A stretch of 52,664 nt of DNA from an uncultured Pseudomonadota bacterium (lineage in GTDB: Bacteria > Pseudomonadota > Gammaproteobacteria > Steroidobacterales > Steroidobacteraceae), in contig CAIYLH010000012.1 in assembly GCA_903927005.1 (NCBI GenBank), positions 1-52,664 on the forward strand, written 5' to 3'. The position numbers and the translations under genes were made by a program. How positions within the stretch are numbered: position 1 is the first letter of the stretch; each line of letters starts with the position of its first letter. The notes below the pieces were generated by a model. The model made no database searches. It was given only the letters and a program-made list of their open reading frames with translations, and was not told where the DNA came from. This document shows positions 25,156 to 33,261 of this stretch, piece by piece.

Positions 25156-26081
25156 CAGCCGTGCTCGAGCTGGCCGACACGAAAGTGCTGGTGCACTGCG
25201 ATTGGCCCGACCAGCAGCACCAGGAACGCAATCGAGACCGCGGCGGCCACCGGCCAGTCGTGGTTGGCGAAGAACTCATCCCACAGCACGCGGCCGATCA
25301 TCAGATTGTCCGGCCCGCCGAGCAGCGCCGGGATCACATACTCACCAATCGCCGGAATAAACACGAGCATGGAGCCTGCGACCACACCGGGCATCGACAG
25401 TGGCAGCGTCACATCGATGAAAGCGCGCCACGGCCGGCTGCCCAGGTCGGAAGCGGCCTCGAGCAGCGTGTGATCGAGCTTCTCCAGCGTCGCGTACAGC
25501 GGCAGCACCATGAACGGCAGGTAGGAATAGACGATGCCCAGGTACACGGCAAAGGTCGTGCGCATGATCTTCAGCGGCTCGTGGATCACGCCCAGCCACA
25601 TCAGCGCAGTGTTCAGCAGGCCATTGTCGCGAATGATGCCCTCCAGGGCATAGACTCGCAGCAGGAAAGACGTCCAGAACGGCAGAATGATCACCAGCAT
25701 CAGGATGCTCTGGGTAGCCTTCGACGAACGGGCCATGGCATAGGCCATCGGATAGCCGATCAGTAGGCACAGCAGGGTCGAGAAGAAGGCGGTCTTGATC
25801 GAGTAGAGATAGGAAACGACGTAGACTTCGTCGGTCAGCAGGTACTTGTAGTTAGCCAGGCTGAAGACGAGGTGCAGCTTGTGATCCGGCGTCACCGAAA
25901 AAACATTACTGAACGGCGGGATCCGCAGGGCGGCCTCGGCGAAGCTGATTTTCAGCGCGAAGCCAAACGGGATCAGGAAGAAAACGAACAGGAACACCAG
26001 CGGCGGCAATATGATCAGCCACCGACCATGCCGTTCCACGAACCCTCGCAGGGATCCGTGCTGCCGATGCATTTTTTTCAT
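25155..26081 (-). CDS. potH: ABC transporter permease, PotH/PotB type
   Basis: A 308-residue inner-membrane permease, first gene of the potH-potI pair. The N-terminal membrane helix LIILPPLVFLFVFFLIPFG and EAA loop LLEAASDLGSRPWRAF are typical, as is the large loop between the first two helices. I chose the ATG at 26081 (MKKMHRQ; a second ATG is at 26072). The open frame runs to 26840, but that part is antisense to the TetR-Rieske gene. The promoter is shared with that regulator in a 122-base divergent gap holding two palindromes. Confidence 0.92.
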   Translation of the reverse strand: MKKMHRQHGSLRGFVERHGRWLIILPPLVFLFVFFLIPFGFALKISFAEAALRIPPFSNVFSVTPDHKLHLVFSLANYKYLLTDEVYVVSYLYSIKTAFFSTLLCLLIGYPMAYAMARSSKATQSILMLVIILPFWTSFLLRVYALEGIIRDNGLLNTALMWLGVIHEPLKIMRTTFAVYLGIVYSYLPFMVLPLYATLEKLDHTLLEAASDLGSRPWRAFIDVTLPLSMPGVVAGSMLVFIPAIGEYVIPALLGGPDNLMIGRVLWDEFFANHDWPVAAAVSIAFLVLLVGPIAVHQHFRVGQLEHG

Positions 26082-26135
26082 CGTTGCCGTTGCCGCCACG
26101 CGCCCGTCCCCCTCGGTTCGCTGATGTCGCTGTGC

Positions 26136-26150
26136 CGTGCAGTCTGCACG
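26136..26150. promoter_or_regulatory. Palindrome, candidate operator of the TetR-Rieske regulator
   Basis: CGTGCAG (26136-26142), one central T, CTGCACG (26144-26150): exact 7-base arms. The 15-base length and location between potH and the divergent tetR-type gene fit a TetR-family operator. Confidence 0.5.
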
Positions 26151-26178
26151 ACCGCCCAGCGCTCGGGAAGGGAGCGGC

Positions 26179-26190
26179 CGCTCGCGAGCG
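26179..26190. promoter_or_regulatory. Second palindrome near the TetR-Rieske start
   Basis: CGCTCGCGAGCG is a perfect 12-base palindrome ending 13 bases before the regulator's ATG. A repressor bound here would block transcription or initiation. Its high G+C makes chance occurrence more likely than for the other site. Confidence 0.35.
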
Positions 26191-26203
26191 TTAAGGCCAT
26201 CGC

Positions 26204-27754
26204 ATGACCACGCCGCGCCGCCCCAAGGGACAGCCCGATACGCCGAGCGCACCGCGGGCGTCGCGGGCACTCCAGCGCCAGCGACTGATCGACGCCTGTA
26301 TCTCGGCGCTGCACGTCCACGGGCCATCGAAGACCACGGTCGAGAAAGTGGTCGCAATCGCCGGCATGTCACCCGGCATCGTGCGCTTCTACTTCGACTC
26401 CAAGGACGCGATGCTGGTCGCGTCGCTTGAGTTCCTGGCGGCAGAGTTCGAGTCGCGGCTGCTCGAGCCGGTGGCGGCACTGGCGCGCGACCCGGTCGAA
26501 GCGCTGGAGCAGCTGGTCGAGCTGTACCTCGGCCCCGAGCTTGCCAGTGCACGCAAGGTGTCGGTCTGGTACTCGTTCTGGGGCGAGGCCAGCTCGCGGC
26601 AGGAGTACTTCGACATCTGCGGCACGCGCGACAGCAAGTTCGAATCGCTGGTGCGCGACCTGGTGGCAACGCTGATCGAGCGCGACGCCCTGCCCCACCT
26701 GGACGCGGACGCGGTGGCGCTGGGTCTGATCGGCGTGCTCGAGATGCTTTGGCAGGGATTTGCCTTCCAGACCGAATCCACCATCGATCGCGCCACGGCG
26801 CGACGTCGGGCGATGGCCTACCTGCGATCGGTGTTCCCAAGCTCCTTCACCCGCCGCCGCGGCAGCGCCATCGGCGGGCCGTTGCCGGCAAGCGCCTACC
26901 GGACCGCCGCGCAGCTAGGCGCGGAACTGGAGGCGCTGTTCCGCGGCGCGTGGCAGTTCGCCGGACTCAGCAGCGAGCTGGCCACTGCCGGCGACTACGT
27001 GACGCTCGACGGGCCGGTGGAAAGGGCACTGGTCGTACGTGGCCATGAGGGTGTCCTGCGGGCATTCGCCAACACCTGCCGACACCGCCCCCACCCGCTC
27101 GCGCCTGCCCTATCGGGGCATCTGGACGGCGCCATCGGCTGCGCACTGCACAACCTGGGCTACGAGCTCAGCGGCGAGCCCCGGGGGGCCACCGCCGGCG
27201 GCCCGCTGGAGTCGCTGCAGCTGGCCGTCGTCGACGGCCTGCTGTGGGTCCGCGCCGGCACGCCGATGCCCGCTCCGCAGGCACTGGCCACCGCCCACGC
27301 CGAGGTCAGCTCGCTCGGCACCCCGTCGCGGACGGAAATCGTGGTCGCGGCTGACTGGAAGGTCCTCGTCGAACACTGGCTGGAGCGACCGGCAAGCCCC
27401 AGCCCGACCGGCGCCGAGTTCGAGGCCAGCGGGCAGACGTGCAGCAGCTTCGTGGCGCCCCACCAGTTACTCGTATCCGGACCGGATGGCCTGTTGGTAC
27501 TGCAGGCCGTCCCAGCGGCCGCCGGCCGCACCCGCCTGCGTATCCACGACTTCCCCCGCCACGCCGCCGGGGCGACGAGCGCGTCGCGTCCACCGCTGGC
27601 AGCGGAAGTCGCACTCGCCGAGGCCGTGCAACGCGGCATAGAATCCCCCGGCTACGTGCCCGAGGTGCTGGCAGCACCTCCCCCGGCACTGGCCGATTTC
27701 CGACGCTCGATCGCCCGACTACTGCCGGGTGGCAGCCGCAATTCTGGAGACTGA
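26204..27754 (+). CDS. BetI-like TetR regulator fused to a degenerate Rieske oxygenase domain
   Basis: A 516-residue fusion. Residues 20-212 form a TetR protein resembling BetI: HTH TTVEKVVAIAGMSPGIVRFYF (44-64, written in part), a VWYSFWGEAS helix and a final GLIGVLEMLWQGF helix. Residues 234-515 match a Rieske oxygenase alpha subunit, closest to the enzyme at 30469-31623: GDYVTLD, VLRAFANTCRHR and C-terminal VQRGIESPGYVP against its VQRGLESPSYTP. The [2Fe-2S] ligands are all present (Cys292, His294, Cys313, His316). The mononuclear-iron histidines of the enzyme (YHVPIGH) are replaced by PASPSPTG after ADWKVLVEHWLE. The likely role is ligand or redox sensing rather than catalysis. AAGG precedes the ATG. 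It ends 2 bases before the ALDH ATG. Function is inference; the fusion is seen directly. Confidence 0.9.
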   Translation: MTTPRRPKGQPDTPSAPRASRALQRQRLIDACISALHVHGPSKTTVEKVVAIAGMSPGIVRFYFDSKDAMLVASLEFLAAEFESRLLEPVAALARDPVEALEQLVELYLGPELASARKVSVWYSFWGEASSRQEYFDICGTRDSKFESLVRDLVATLIERDALPHLDADAVALGLIGVLEMLWQGFAFQTESTIDRATARRRAMAYLRSVFPSSFTRRRGSAIGGPLPASAYRTAAQLGAELEALFRGAWQFAGLSSELATAGDYVTLDGPVERALVVRGHEGVLRAFANTCRHRPHPLAPALSGHLDGAIGCALHNLGYELSGEPRGATAGGPLESLQLAVVDGLLWVRAGTPMPAPQALATAHAEVSSLGTPSRTEIVVAADWKVLVEHWLERPASPSPTGAEFEASGQTCSSFVAPHQLLVSGPDGLLVLQAVPAAAGRTRLRIHDFPRHAAGATSASRPPLAAEVALAEAVQRGIESPGYVPEVLAAPPPALADFRRSIARLLPGGSRNSGD

Positions 27755-27756
27755 CC

Positions 27757-29253
27757 ATGACGAACACACTCAGCACCCGTGACTGGCACGAGCGCGCAGG
27801 CGCCCTGCGCTACGCCACCGGACACTTCATCGATGGCGGCCACGAAGAGGGTCGCCCCGGGGAGTCCTTCGTCGTCACCAACCCCGCCACGGGCGAGCCG
27901 CTGTGCGAGGTCGCCGCCGGCACCGCCGCGGATATCGATCGTGCCGTCGCCTCAGGCCGGCGCGCGTTCAAGAGCGGCGTCTGGCGGCGGATGGCGCCGC
28001 GCGACCGCATGGCGGTACTGACCCGCTTCGCAGGCCTGCTCACCTCGAACGCCGAGCGCCTTGCGCTGCTCGACACGCTGACGATGGGCAAGCCGATCAG
28101 CGATATGCTGAACATCGACGTGCCGTCGGCGGCGCAGACCTTCACCTACTTCGCCGAACTGATCGACAAGATCGACGGCGCCGTGACCTCGACCGCCTCC
28201 GACGCGTTCCACTACATCACGCGCGAGCCGCTGGGCGTCGTCGGCTGCATCGTGCCGTGGAACTATCCGCTGCTGATGGCCTCCTGGAAGGTCGCCCCGG
28301 CGCTCGCCGCCGGCAACTCGGTCGTGCTCAAGCCCGCCGAACAGTCGCCGCTATCCGCGCTGGTGATGGCGGAACTGTTCATCGAGGCGGGCGGCCCGCC
28401 GGGCGTGTTCAATGTCGTCAACGGCATGGGCGAAGCGGTAGGCTCAGCGCTCGCGCTGCACATGGACGTCAACAAGATCGCCTTCACCGGCTCGACGGAA
28501 GTCGGCAAGCTGATGCTGGTCTACGCCGGTCAGTCGAACATGAAGCGCGTGAGCCTCGAGTGCGGCGGCAAGTCGCCGCAGATCTTCCTGTCGGATCTGG
28601 GCGATATCGACCGCGCCGTGACCTACGCGATCAACGGCATCTTCGGCAACATGGGCGAGGTCTGCAACGCCGGCTCGCGCCTGCCGCTCGACCGGCCGAT
28701 CGCCGACGAGTTCATCGCCCGCTTCGTCGAACGCGGCCGCGATGCCTACAAGGCCGGCGATCCGCTGGATCCGACCACCAACCTCGGCCCGCTGGTCACC
28801 GGCTCGCATTGCTCGCGGGTGGTGAGCTACATCGAATCGGCCAAGCGCGAAGGCGCAAAGCTCGAGTTTGGCGGCAACCGTCCGGACCGGGCGGGCAGCT
28901 ACGTCAACCCGACGCTGTTCTCAGGCGTGAACCCCAGCATGACCATCGCGCGCGAAGAGATCTTCGGGCCAGTCGCCGCCGCCATCGTGGTCGACGGCAT
29001 CGATCAGGCCTTGAACATCGCCAATGACTCGATCTACGGACTGGCCGCATCCGTCTGGACGCGCGACCTGAACACGGCGCACAAGGCCGTGCGCGAGCTC
29101 GAAGCCGGCGTCATCTGGGTCAACTGCTTCGACCACGGTGACATGACGCAGCCGTTCGGCGGCTACAAGCAGTCGGGCCAGGGCCGCGACAAGTGCCTGG
29201 AAAGCCTGCTCGGCTACATGCAGACCAAGTCCGCCTGGATCCATCTGGGCTGA
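27757..29253 (+). CDS. Aldehyde dehydrogenase, PuuC/KauB-like (amino- or betaine-aldehyde)
   Basis: A 498-residue NAD(P)-dependent aldehyde dehydrogenase. It has PWNYPLLMASWKVAPALAAG, the catalytic glutamate in LECGGKSPQI and the nucleophile in GEVCNAGSR near residue 302, plus the C-terminal GGYKQSGQGRDK. The pattern is closest to enzymes for omega-amino or guanidino aldehydes (PuuC, KauB) and to betaine/trimethylaminobutyraldehyde dehydrogenases. ATG 27757 has TGGAGA upstream and begins 2 bases after the TetR-Rieske stop, so the regulator and this enzyme are translationally coupled. It could oxidise the aldehyde made by the AruI-like decarboxylase at 42712-44313, but that is inference. Confidence 0.9.
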   Translation: MTNTLSTRDWHERAGALRYATGHFIDGGHEEGRPGESFVVTNPATGEPLCEVAAGTAADIDRAVASGRRAFKSGVWRRMAPRDRMAVLTRFAGLLTSNAERLALLDTLTMGKPISDMLNIDVPSAAQTFTYFAELIDKIDGAVTSTASDAFHYITREPLGVVGCIVPWNYPLLMASWKVAPALAAGNSVVLKPAEQSPLSALVMAELFIEAGGPPGVFNVVNGMGEAVGSALALHMDVNKIAFTGSTEVGKLMLVYAGQSNMKRVSLECGGKSPQIFLSDLGDIDRAVTYAINGIFGNMGEVCNAGSRLPLDRPIADEFIARFVERGRDAYKAGDPLDPTTNLGPLVTGSHCSRVVSYIESAKREGAKLEFGGNRPDRAGSYVNPTLFSGVNPSMTIAREEIFGPVAAAIVVDGIDQALNIANDSIYGLAASVWTRDLNTAHKAVRELEAGVIWVNCFDHGDMTQPFGGYKQSGQGRDKCLESLLGYMQTKSAWIHLG

Positions 29254-29262
29254 ACACGGCCG

Positions 29263-29290
29263 GCACTGGGCGTCAGCTGACGCCCAGTGC
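29263..29290. terminator. 28-base perfect palindrome between convergent ALDH and Rieske genes
   Basis: GCACTGGGCGTCAG (29263-29276) followed directly by its reverse complement (29277-29290). The minus-strand Rieske stop codon lies inside it. It would fold as a 12-bp stem with a small loop and has no U-tract. Probably a shared transcript end. Confidence 0.65.
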
Positions 29291-30448
29291 AGCGCGGATC
29301 CACTGCTGGAACCGCCAGACGTCGTACTCCTCGGGCATCAGCATGCCCTGCACGTGGGCCGCCGCGTGCAGGCCGCGCTGGGTCATCTCGCAGACCGCCG
29401 CGTCCTCGCTCATCACCTGCGCCGAGAATGCGCACGCGCGCATGATGTCGACGGCCGGATCCGCCAGCGTCTCGCGCGGGAACAGCCACTCGATGCTCAG
29501 CTCCGTCTCCTCGGGGCCCAGCGGCAGCAGCCGCGACGAACGCACGTGGTCGGCGTGCAGCACCAGGTAGTGCGACGGCAGACTGGTCATGTAGTGGTAG
29601 CCGAGCTCGCGCTCCTCGTTGGTCAGCGCCGGGAACTCATGGCCGAGCGAGCAGCCATCAACCGTCCAGGTGCGCGCACCGGCGCGCAGCCCGCCGCGGT
29701 ACAGCGGGTCCTCACTGCCGGCATGCGCCTGCCACGCCGGGTCATCGCGCGATTCCATGATGCCGCGCTTGTAGATCGGCACCAGACTCGACAGCGCCGG
29801 ATGCACGCCGGGGCAGTGCAGGCACTCGTTGTAGTTTTCCCAGAACACCTTCCAGTTGCAGGCGACCCGCTGCGTCAGCCGATGGCCGACCACGAGGTCC
29901 TCGAGCGGCCAGTGCTCGAACTGCTCGGTGTTGGCGTTGAAGTTGTCGCCGAACGCCTGACCTGAGTCTGCGAGGTTCACGTAGACGAAGCCGCGCCACA
30001 CTTTCAGCGCGACGCCGTACAGCGAGGTGCCGGCGATATCTACATGGTGCGGCCGGCCGGCGCTCGCCACGCGGGCCAGCTCGCCGTTCAAGCGGTAGTT
30101 CCAGGCGTGGTAGGGGCAGGTAATGCCGCCCGCCGGCAGCCGGCCTTCAGGCTCGCTGCATAACGCCGCGCCACGGTGACGGCAGGTGTTGTAGAACGCC
30201 CGCAGCTCGCCCGCCTCGTCGCGCACGATGAGCAGCGGCTGCGTACCGAGGGTGAAGGTGCGGAACGAGCGCGCCTCCGGCAGCGTCTCGGCACGGCACA
30301 GATAGATCCAGTGACGATGCCAGATGGCCTCCAGCTCGCGCCGGTGGTGCTCCGGGTCGATGTACCAGCGGCTGGGCAACGTGCGCTCAAGCTGCTTGAG
30401 TCCGTTGAAGCCACCCGTGGTCGGGTCGAGGTGAAGGTCGGCGGCCAT
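29273..30448 (-). CDS. Rieske non-heme iron oxygenase alpha subunit (betaine-demethylase-like)
   Basis: A 391-residue oxygenase of the ring-hydroxylating/betaine-demethylating type. The Rieske ligands are Cys89, His91 (NTCRHRG) and Cys111, His114 (CPYHAW). The catalytic domain keeps the bridging and mononuclear-iron motif NWKVFWENYNECLHCPGVH with His211 and His216. GbcA (glycine betaine), stachydrine and carnitine oxygenases are the best-known relatives with this look. The ATG has AAAGGAG 6 bases upstream. It follows the second Rieske gene after 20 bases in one operon. No reductase component is encoded nearby. Substrate: probably an N-methyl quaternary amine. Confidence 0.9.
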   Translation of the reverse strand: MAADLHLDPTTGGFNGLKQLERTLPSRWYIDPEHHRRELEAIWHRHWIYLCRAETLPEARSFRTFTLGTQPLLIVRDEAGELRAFYNTCRHRGAALCSEPEGRLPAGGITCPYHAWNYRLNGELARVASAGRPHHVDIAGTSLYGVALKVWRGFVYVNLADSGQAFGDNFNANTEQFEHWPLEDLVVGHRLTQRVACNWKVFWENYNECLHCPGVHPALSSLVPIYKRGIMESRDDPAWQAHAGSEDPLYRGGLRAGARTWTVDGCSLGHEFPALTNEERELGYHYMTSLPSHYLVLHADHVRSSRLLPLGPEETELSIEWLFPRETLADPAVDIMRACAFSAQVMSEDAAVCEMTQRGLHAAAHVQGMLMPEEYDVWRFQQWIRAALGVS

Positions 30449-30468
30449 CCAGCGCTCCTTTAGGGCAA

Positions 30469-31623
30469 TCAGGCGAAGCGATCCGGGGCCTGCGGCAGGC
30501 GGACCTCCGGAATCCGGCTCTCGAGCAGATCGTGAAACTCGGTCATCCAGGTCTCGATCGCCGACAACGGTCCCGGCGTGTAGCTCGGCGACTCAAGTCC
30601 GCGCTGCACCCGCGCGCACAGCCAACGGTCCTCCCCGTTGACCTGGGCATTGATGCGCGTACCCAGCGCCCGCAACACCCGCATCTCACGCCTGTCATCC
30701 GGGTGGCCGAAAATCGCATAACGGATCCGGCACTTGCCCGGCCCTCGCGGCAACACCTGGAAGAAGTCGATCTGCTCGGGAAAGATGTCTATGCCGAGAT
30801 TAGGCAAGGCGCTGTAGAAGCGCCAGCAGCGCCTCTCCGGCTCAGGCAGGTCGGTGACGACGCGACCCACCAGCCCCTGGTAGAAGCGCTCGCTCCAGCG
30901 CGCCGAGGGCTGCTCTTTCAGCCAGCTCGTGCCGCGTGCGATACCGGGGCTGCCCTTCTGGTCGTCGTAGTCGGGTGTGAACATCCGGTTCAGGCCCGGA
31001 TGGCCGATCGGGACGTGATAGGACTCGAGGTAGTTGTCCATCGCGACCTTCCAATCGACATCCCAGTCCTCATAGCCGACCGGCCCCAGCGGCTGCATCT
31101 CCTCGATCCGGTAGGGCGCGAGCTCCTCCAGGAATGGCTGCCAGCGCTCCGCCAGCGGCGGTGGGTCGTCGGCAAGACAGACAAATACCAGCCCGAACAT
31201 CACCTCCACCCGCACCGGCTTGAGCGAGTGCTCGGCCCGGTCAAGGCCTGGGAAGCTGTCGCGGCTGGGCACGCCGACCAGCGCGCCTTCGTAGCTGTAG
31301 CTCCAGCCGTGGTAGGGACAGACGATCGCGCCAGGGCAGTGGCCGGCGTGATCCAGGATCCGCGCACCGCGATGCCGGCAGACGTTGTGGAATGCACGCA
31401 GCACCCGCTCGCGGTCGCGCAGCACGACGATGCTGTCCGGGCCCATGTCAAAGGTCACATAGTCGCCGGGGTTCGGCAGCGAGTTCACGTGGGTCGCGAT
31501 CTGCCAGCTCGGCCGCAGGATCCGTTCCAGCTCCAGGCGGGTCATGTCCGGGTGGTTATAGACCCAGGCGGGCAACGCGCGGCGGGGTAACGAGGCGGCG
31601 CCCGGCGGCAGGACATTGACCAT
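30469..31623 (-). CDS. Rieske non-heme iron oxygenase alpha subunit, second paralogue
   Basis: A 384-residue Rieske oxygenase. Cluster ligands are Cys82, His84 (NVCRHRG) and Cys102, His105 (CPYHGW); the iron site is VDWKVAMDNYLESYHVPIGH with His203 and His208. The C-terminal VQRGLESPSYTPGPLS is shared with the degenerate domain of the TetR fusion at 26204-27754, making this the probable parent type of that sensor. I chose ATG 31623 (MVNVLPPG), preceded by AAGGGA; an upstream ATG at 31701 would add 26 atypical residues. It is the first gene of the two-gene operon and is divergent from the aminotransferase at 31923. Two alpha subunits in tandem may act on successive substrates or as a mixed oligomer. 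Confidence 0.9.
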   Translation of the reverse strand: MVNVLPPGAASLPRRALPAWVYNHPDMTRLELERILRPSWQIATHVNSLPNPGDYVTFDMGPDSIVVLRDRERVLRAFHNVCRHRGARILDHAGHCPGAIVCPYHGWSYSYEGALVGVPSRDSFPGLDRAEHSLKPVRVEVMFGLVFVCLADDPPPLAERWQPFLEELAPYRIEEMQPLGPVGYEDWDVDWKVAMDNYLESYHVPIGHPGLNRMFTPDYDDQKGSPGIARGTSWLKEQPSARWSERFYQGLVGRVVTDLPEPERRCWRFYSALPNLGIDIFPEQIDFFQVLPRGPGKCRIRYAIFGHPDDRREMRVLRALGTRINAQVNGEDRWLCARVQRGLESPSYTPGPLSAIETWMTEFHDLLESRIPEVRLPQAPDRFA

Positions 31624-31644
31624 TCGGATCCCTTCCCTAGGTTC

Positions 31645-31658
31645 TATACGGTCATGCA
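31645..31658 (-). promoter_or_regulatory. TATACGGTCATGCA motif near Rieske operon start
   Basis: This 14-base motif matches the reverse complement of the site at 31825-31838 (TATATGGTCATATA) at 11 of 14 positions. It lies 22 bases upstream of the Rieske ATG, a position suited to repression. Confidence 0.35.
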
Positions 31659-31824
31659 ATTTACGCCGGAAAGCGCGCTTTAGGCAAGCTCCTCTGGACA
31701 AACATTCGCGCCTGAGGTAAGCGCATTTAATGCAGACAAGCTATTGTTTTTATTATTTTTATTCTAAGTGTTCGACTCTCGTCGCCAGCACCTCAGAATG
31801 CTGCAGCGCGATGCCGCAGCGAAC
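31659..31824. promoter_or_regulatory. AT-rich divergent promoter region
   Basis: The middle of the 299-base gap between the Rieske operon and the aminotransferase operon includes a strongly T-rich run near 31745-31775 and an 11-base palindrome GCATTTAATGC at 31723-31733. It stands out from the GC-rich surroundings and probably carries both promoters. I cannot assign exact -35/-10 pairs. Confidence 0.4.
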
Positions 31825-31838
31825 TATATGACCATATA
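31825..31838. promoter_or_regulatory. TATATGACCATATA palindrome near aminotransferase operon
   Basis: Arms TATATG and CATATA are exact inverted repeats around AC. A degenerate copy lies at 31645-31658 on the Rieske side, so one regulator could control both operons. Confidence 0.45.
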
Positions 31839-31922
31839 AATTTTCATGGACTCAAGGCTTGTGGCGATGCTAGCGTGCAAGCCACGATCCCTTGATTTCC
31901 TGCCCCTTTCTGGAGACCGGCC

Positions 31923-33248
31923 ATGCCCCGCGACCTGACCAAAAGCAACGCGCACTGGAAGAAAGCGGTCACCAAGCTGCCGCTCGGCGTGGCCTCGAAC
32001 TTCCGTTACTGGGGCGAGGACAAGACGATCTACGTCAAGCAGGGCCGCGGCGCCCGCATCGAGGATCTGGACGGCAATCACTACGTCGACTACCGCCTCG
32101 GCTACGGCCCGGCGATCCTCGGCTACGCCCATCCGGAGGTCGACGCGGCCGCGCGCGAGGGCATGGACGTCGGCGGCGTGTTCGCGCTGAGCACCGAACG
32201 CGAGTACCGCGTCGCCGAACGCATCTCGAAGATGGTCCCGGCCGCCGAACTCGTGCGCTATTCCAACTCCGGCACCGAGGCGGTGATGGCCGGCCTGCGG
32301 CTCGCACGCGCCTACACCGGCAAGGACGACTACATCCTGCTCGAAGGCAGCTACCACGGCCTGTTCGATGCGGCCATGTGGTACACCCCGATGGAGAAGT
32401 GGAGCCAGGTCGGCGAGCCGGAAGTGAAGCCCTACAGCGAGGGCATCCCGCTGGGCGTACGCGGCTTCGCCCACTTCGTACAGGCGAACGACGCCAACCA
32501 GCTCGAAGAGACGTTCAAGCGCAATGCCGGCAAGATCGCCTGCCTGCTGATCGAGCCGATCATGGGCAACTGCCTGGGCATCGCCGCCGAGCCTGAGTAC
32601 CTGAAAGCCGCACGCGAGCTGTGCGACAAGTACGGCGTGCTGCTGTTCATCGACGAGGTCAAGACGGGCTTCCGGGTCGCCCGCGGCGGCGTGCAGGAGC
32701 TGTACGGCATCAAGGCCGACATCTGCACGATGGCCAAGGCCGTCGCCAACGGCTATCCGATCTCCGTGCTCGCTGGCCGCGAGGACATCATGCGCAAGCT
32801 CGGCCGCGGCGTCGCCCACGGCGGCACCTACACCGCGCACTCAGTCTCGATGGCCGCCGCCGAGAAATGCCTCGAGATCCTCGATGAGACCGACGCGCTG
32901 GAGCGCATCGCCGCCTACGGCAAGAAAATGATGGCGGGCATGTCGAAGATACTAACGGCTCGCAGCATCCCGCATAGTTTCGTCGGCCACCCGTCGATGT
33001 GCGGCCTGTACTTCGACGCCGAGCCGCCGCGCAACTACCGCACCTGGAAGAGCAGCGACTACGCGTTCTACGACGCGATGGCGCAGGTACTGCATGACGA
33101 AGGCGTGCTGTGCGAGCCCGATTCGCGCGAGCCGTGGTTCATTTCGGCCGCCCACGACGACAGCTGCCTCGCCGACACGATGCGTGGCTTTGAGATCGCT
33201 GTGGATACGACGCTGAAAAGCCGTGCTGCCGAGAAGGTTCCGGCCTAG
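31923..33248 (+). CDS. Class III PLP aminotransferase (glutamate-1-semialdehyde aminomutase-like)
   Basis: A 441-residue fold-type I, class III aminotransferase with the look of HemL-like proteins. Visible elements are RYSNSGTEAVMAGLRLARAYTG, EGSYHGLFD (the aromatic/His PLP-stacking region), LLFIDEVKTGFR (Asp bound to the PLP pyridine) and the PLP lysine in CTMAKAVANGYP near residue 271. Such proteins outside haem synthesis act as omega-aminotransferases or aminomutases on amino acids and amines. A TGGAGA ribosome-binding site precedes the ATG. It starts an operon with two FAD oxidoreductases, a GcvT-like protein and PotA, so an amine or amino-acid substrate is likely. Confidence 0.9.
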   Translation: MPRDLTKSNAHWKKAVTKLPLGVASNFRYWGEDKTIYVKQGRGARIEDLDGNHYVDYRLGYGPAILGYAHPEVDAAAREGMDVGGVFALSTEREYRVAERISKMVPAAELVRYSNSGTEAVMAGLRLARAYTGKDDYILLEGSYHGLFDAAMWYTPMEKWSQVGEPEVKPYSEGIPLGVRGFAHFVQANDANQLEETFKRNAGKIACLLIEPIMGNCLGIAAEPEYLKAARELCDKYGVLLFIDEVKTGFRVARGGVQELYGIKADICTMAKAVANGYPISVLAGREDIMRKLGRGVAHGGTYTAHSVSMAAAEKCLEILDETDALERIAAYGKKMMAGMSKILTARSIPHSFVGHPSMCGLYFDAEPPRNYRTWKSSDYAFYDAMAQVLHDEGVLCEPDSREPWFISAAHDDSCLADTMRGFEIAVDTTLKSRAAEKVPA

Positions 33249-33261
33249 CCCGGCCGCGCAC

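Noticed and set aside
25155-26840. 561-residue reading as an N-terminally extended PotH
   Set aside because: The extra part is antisense to the TetR-Rieske gene and of low-complexity composition; the permease starts at 26081.
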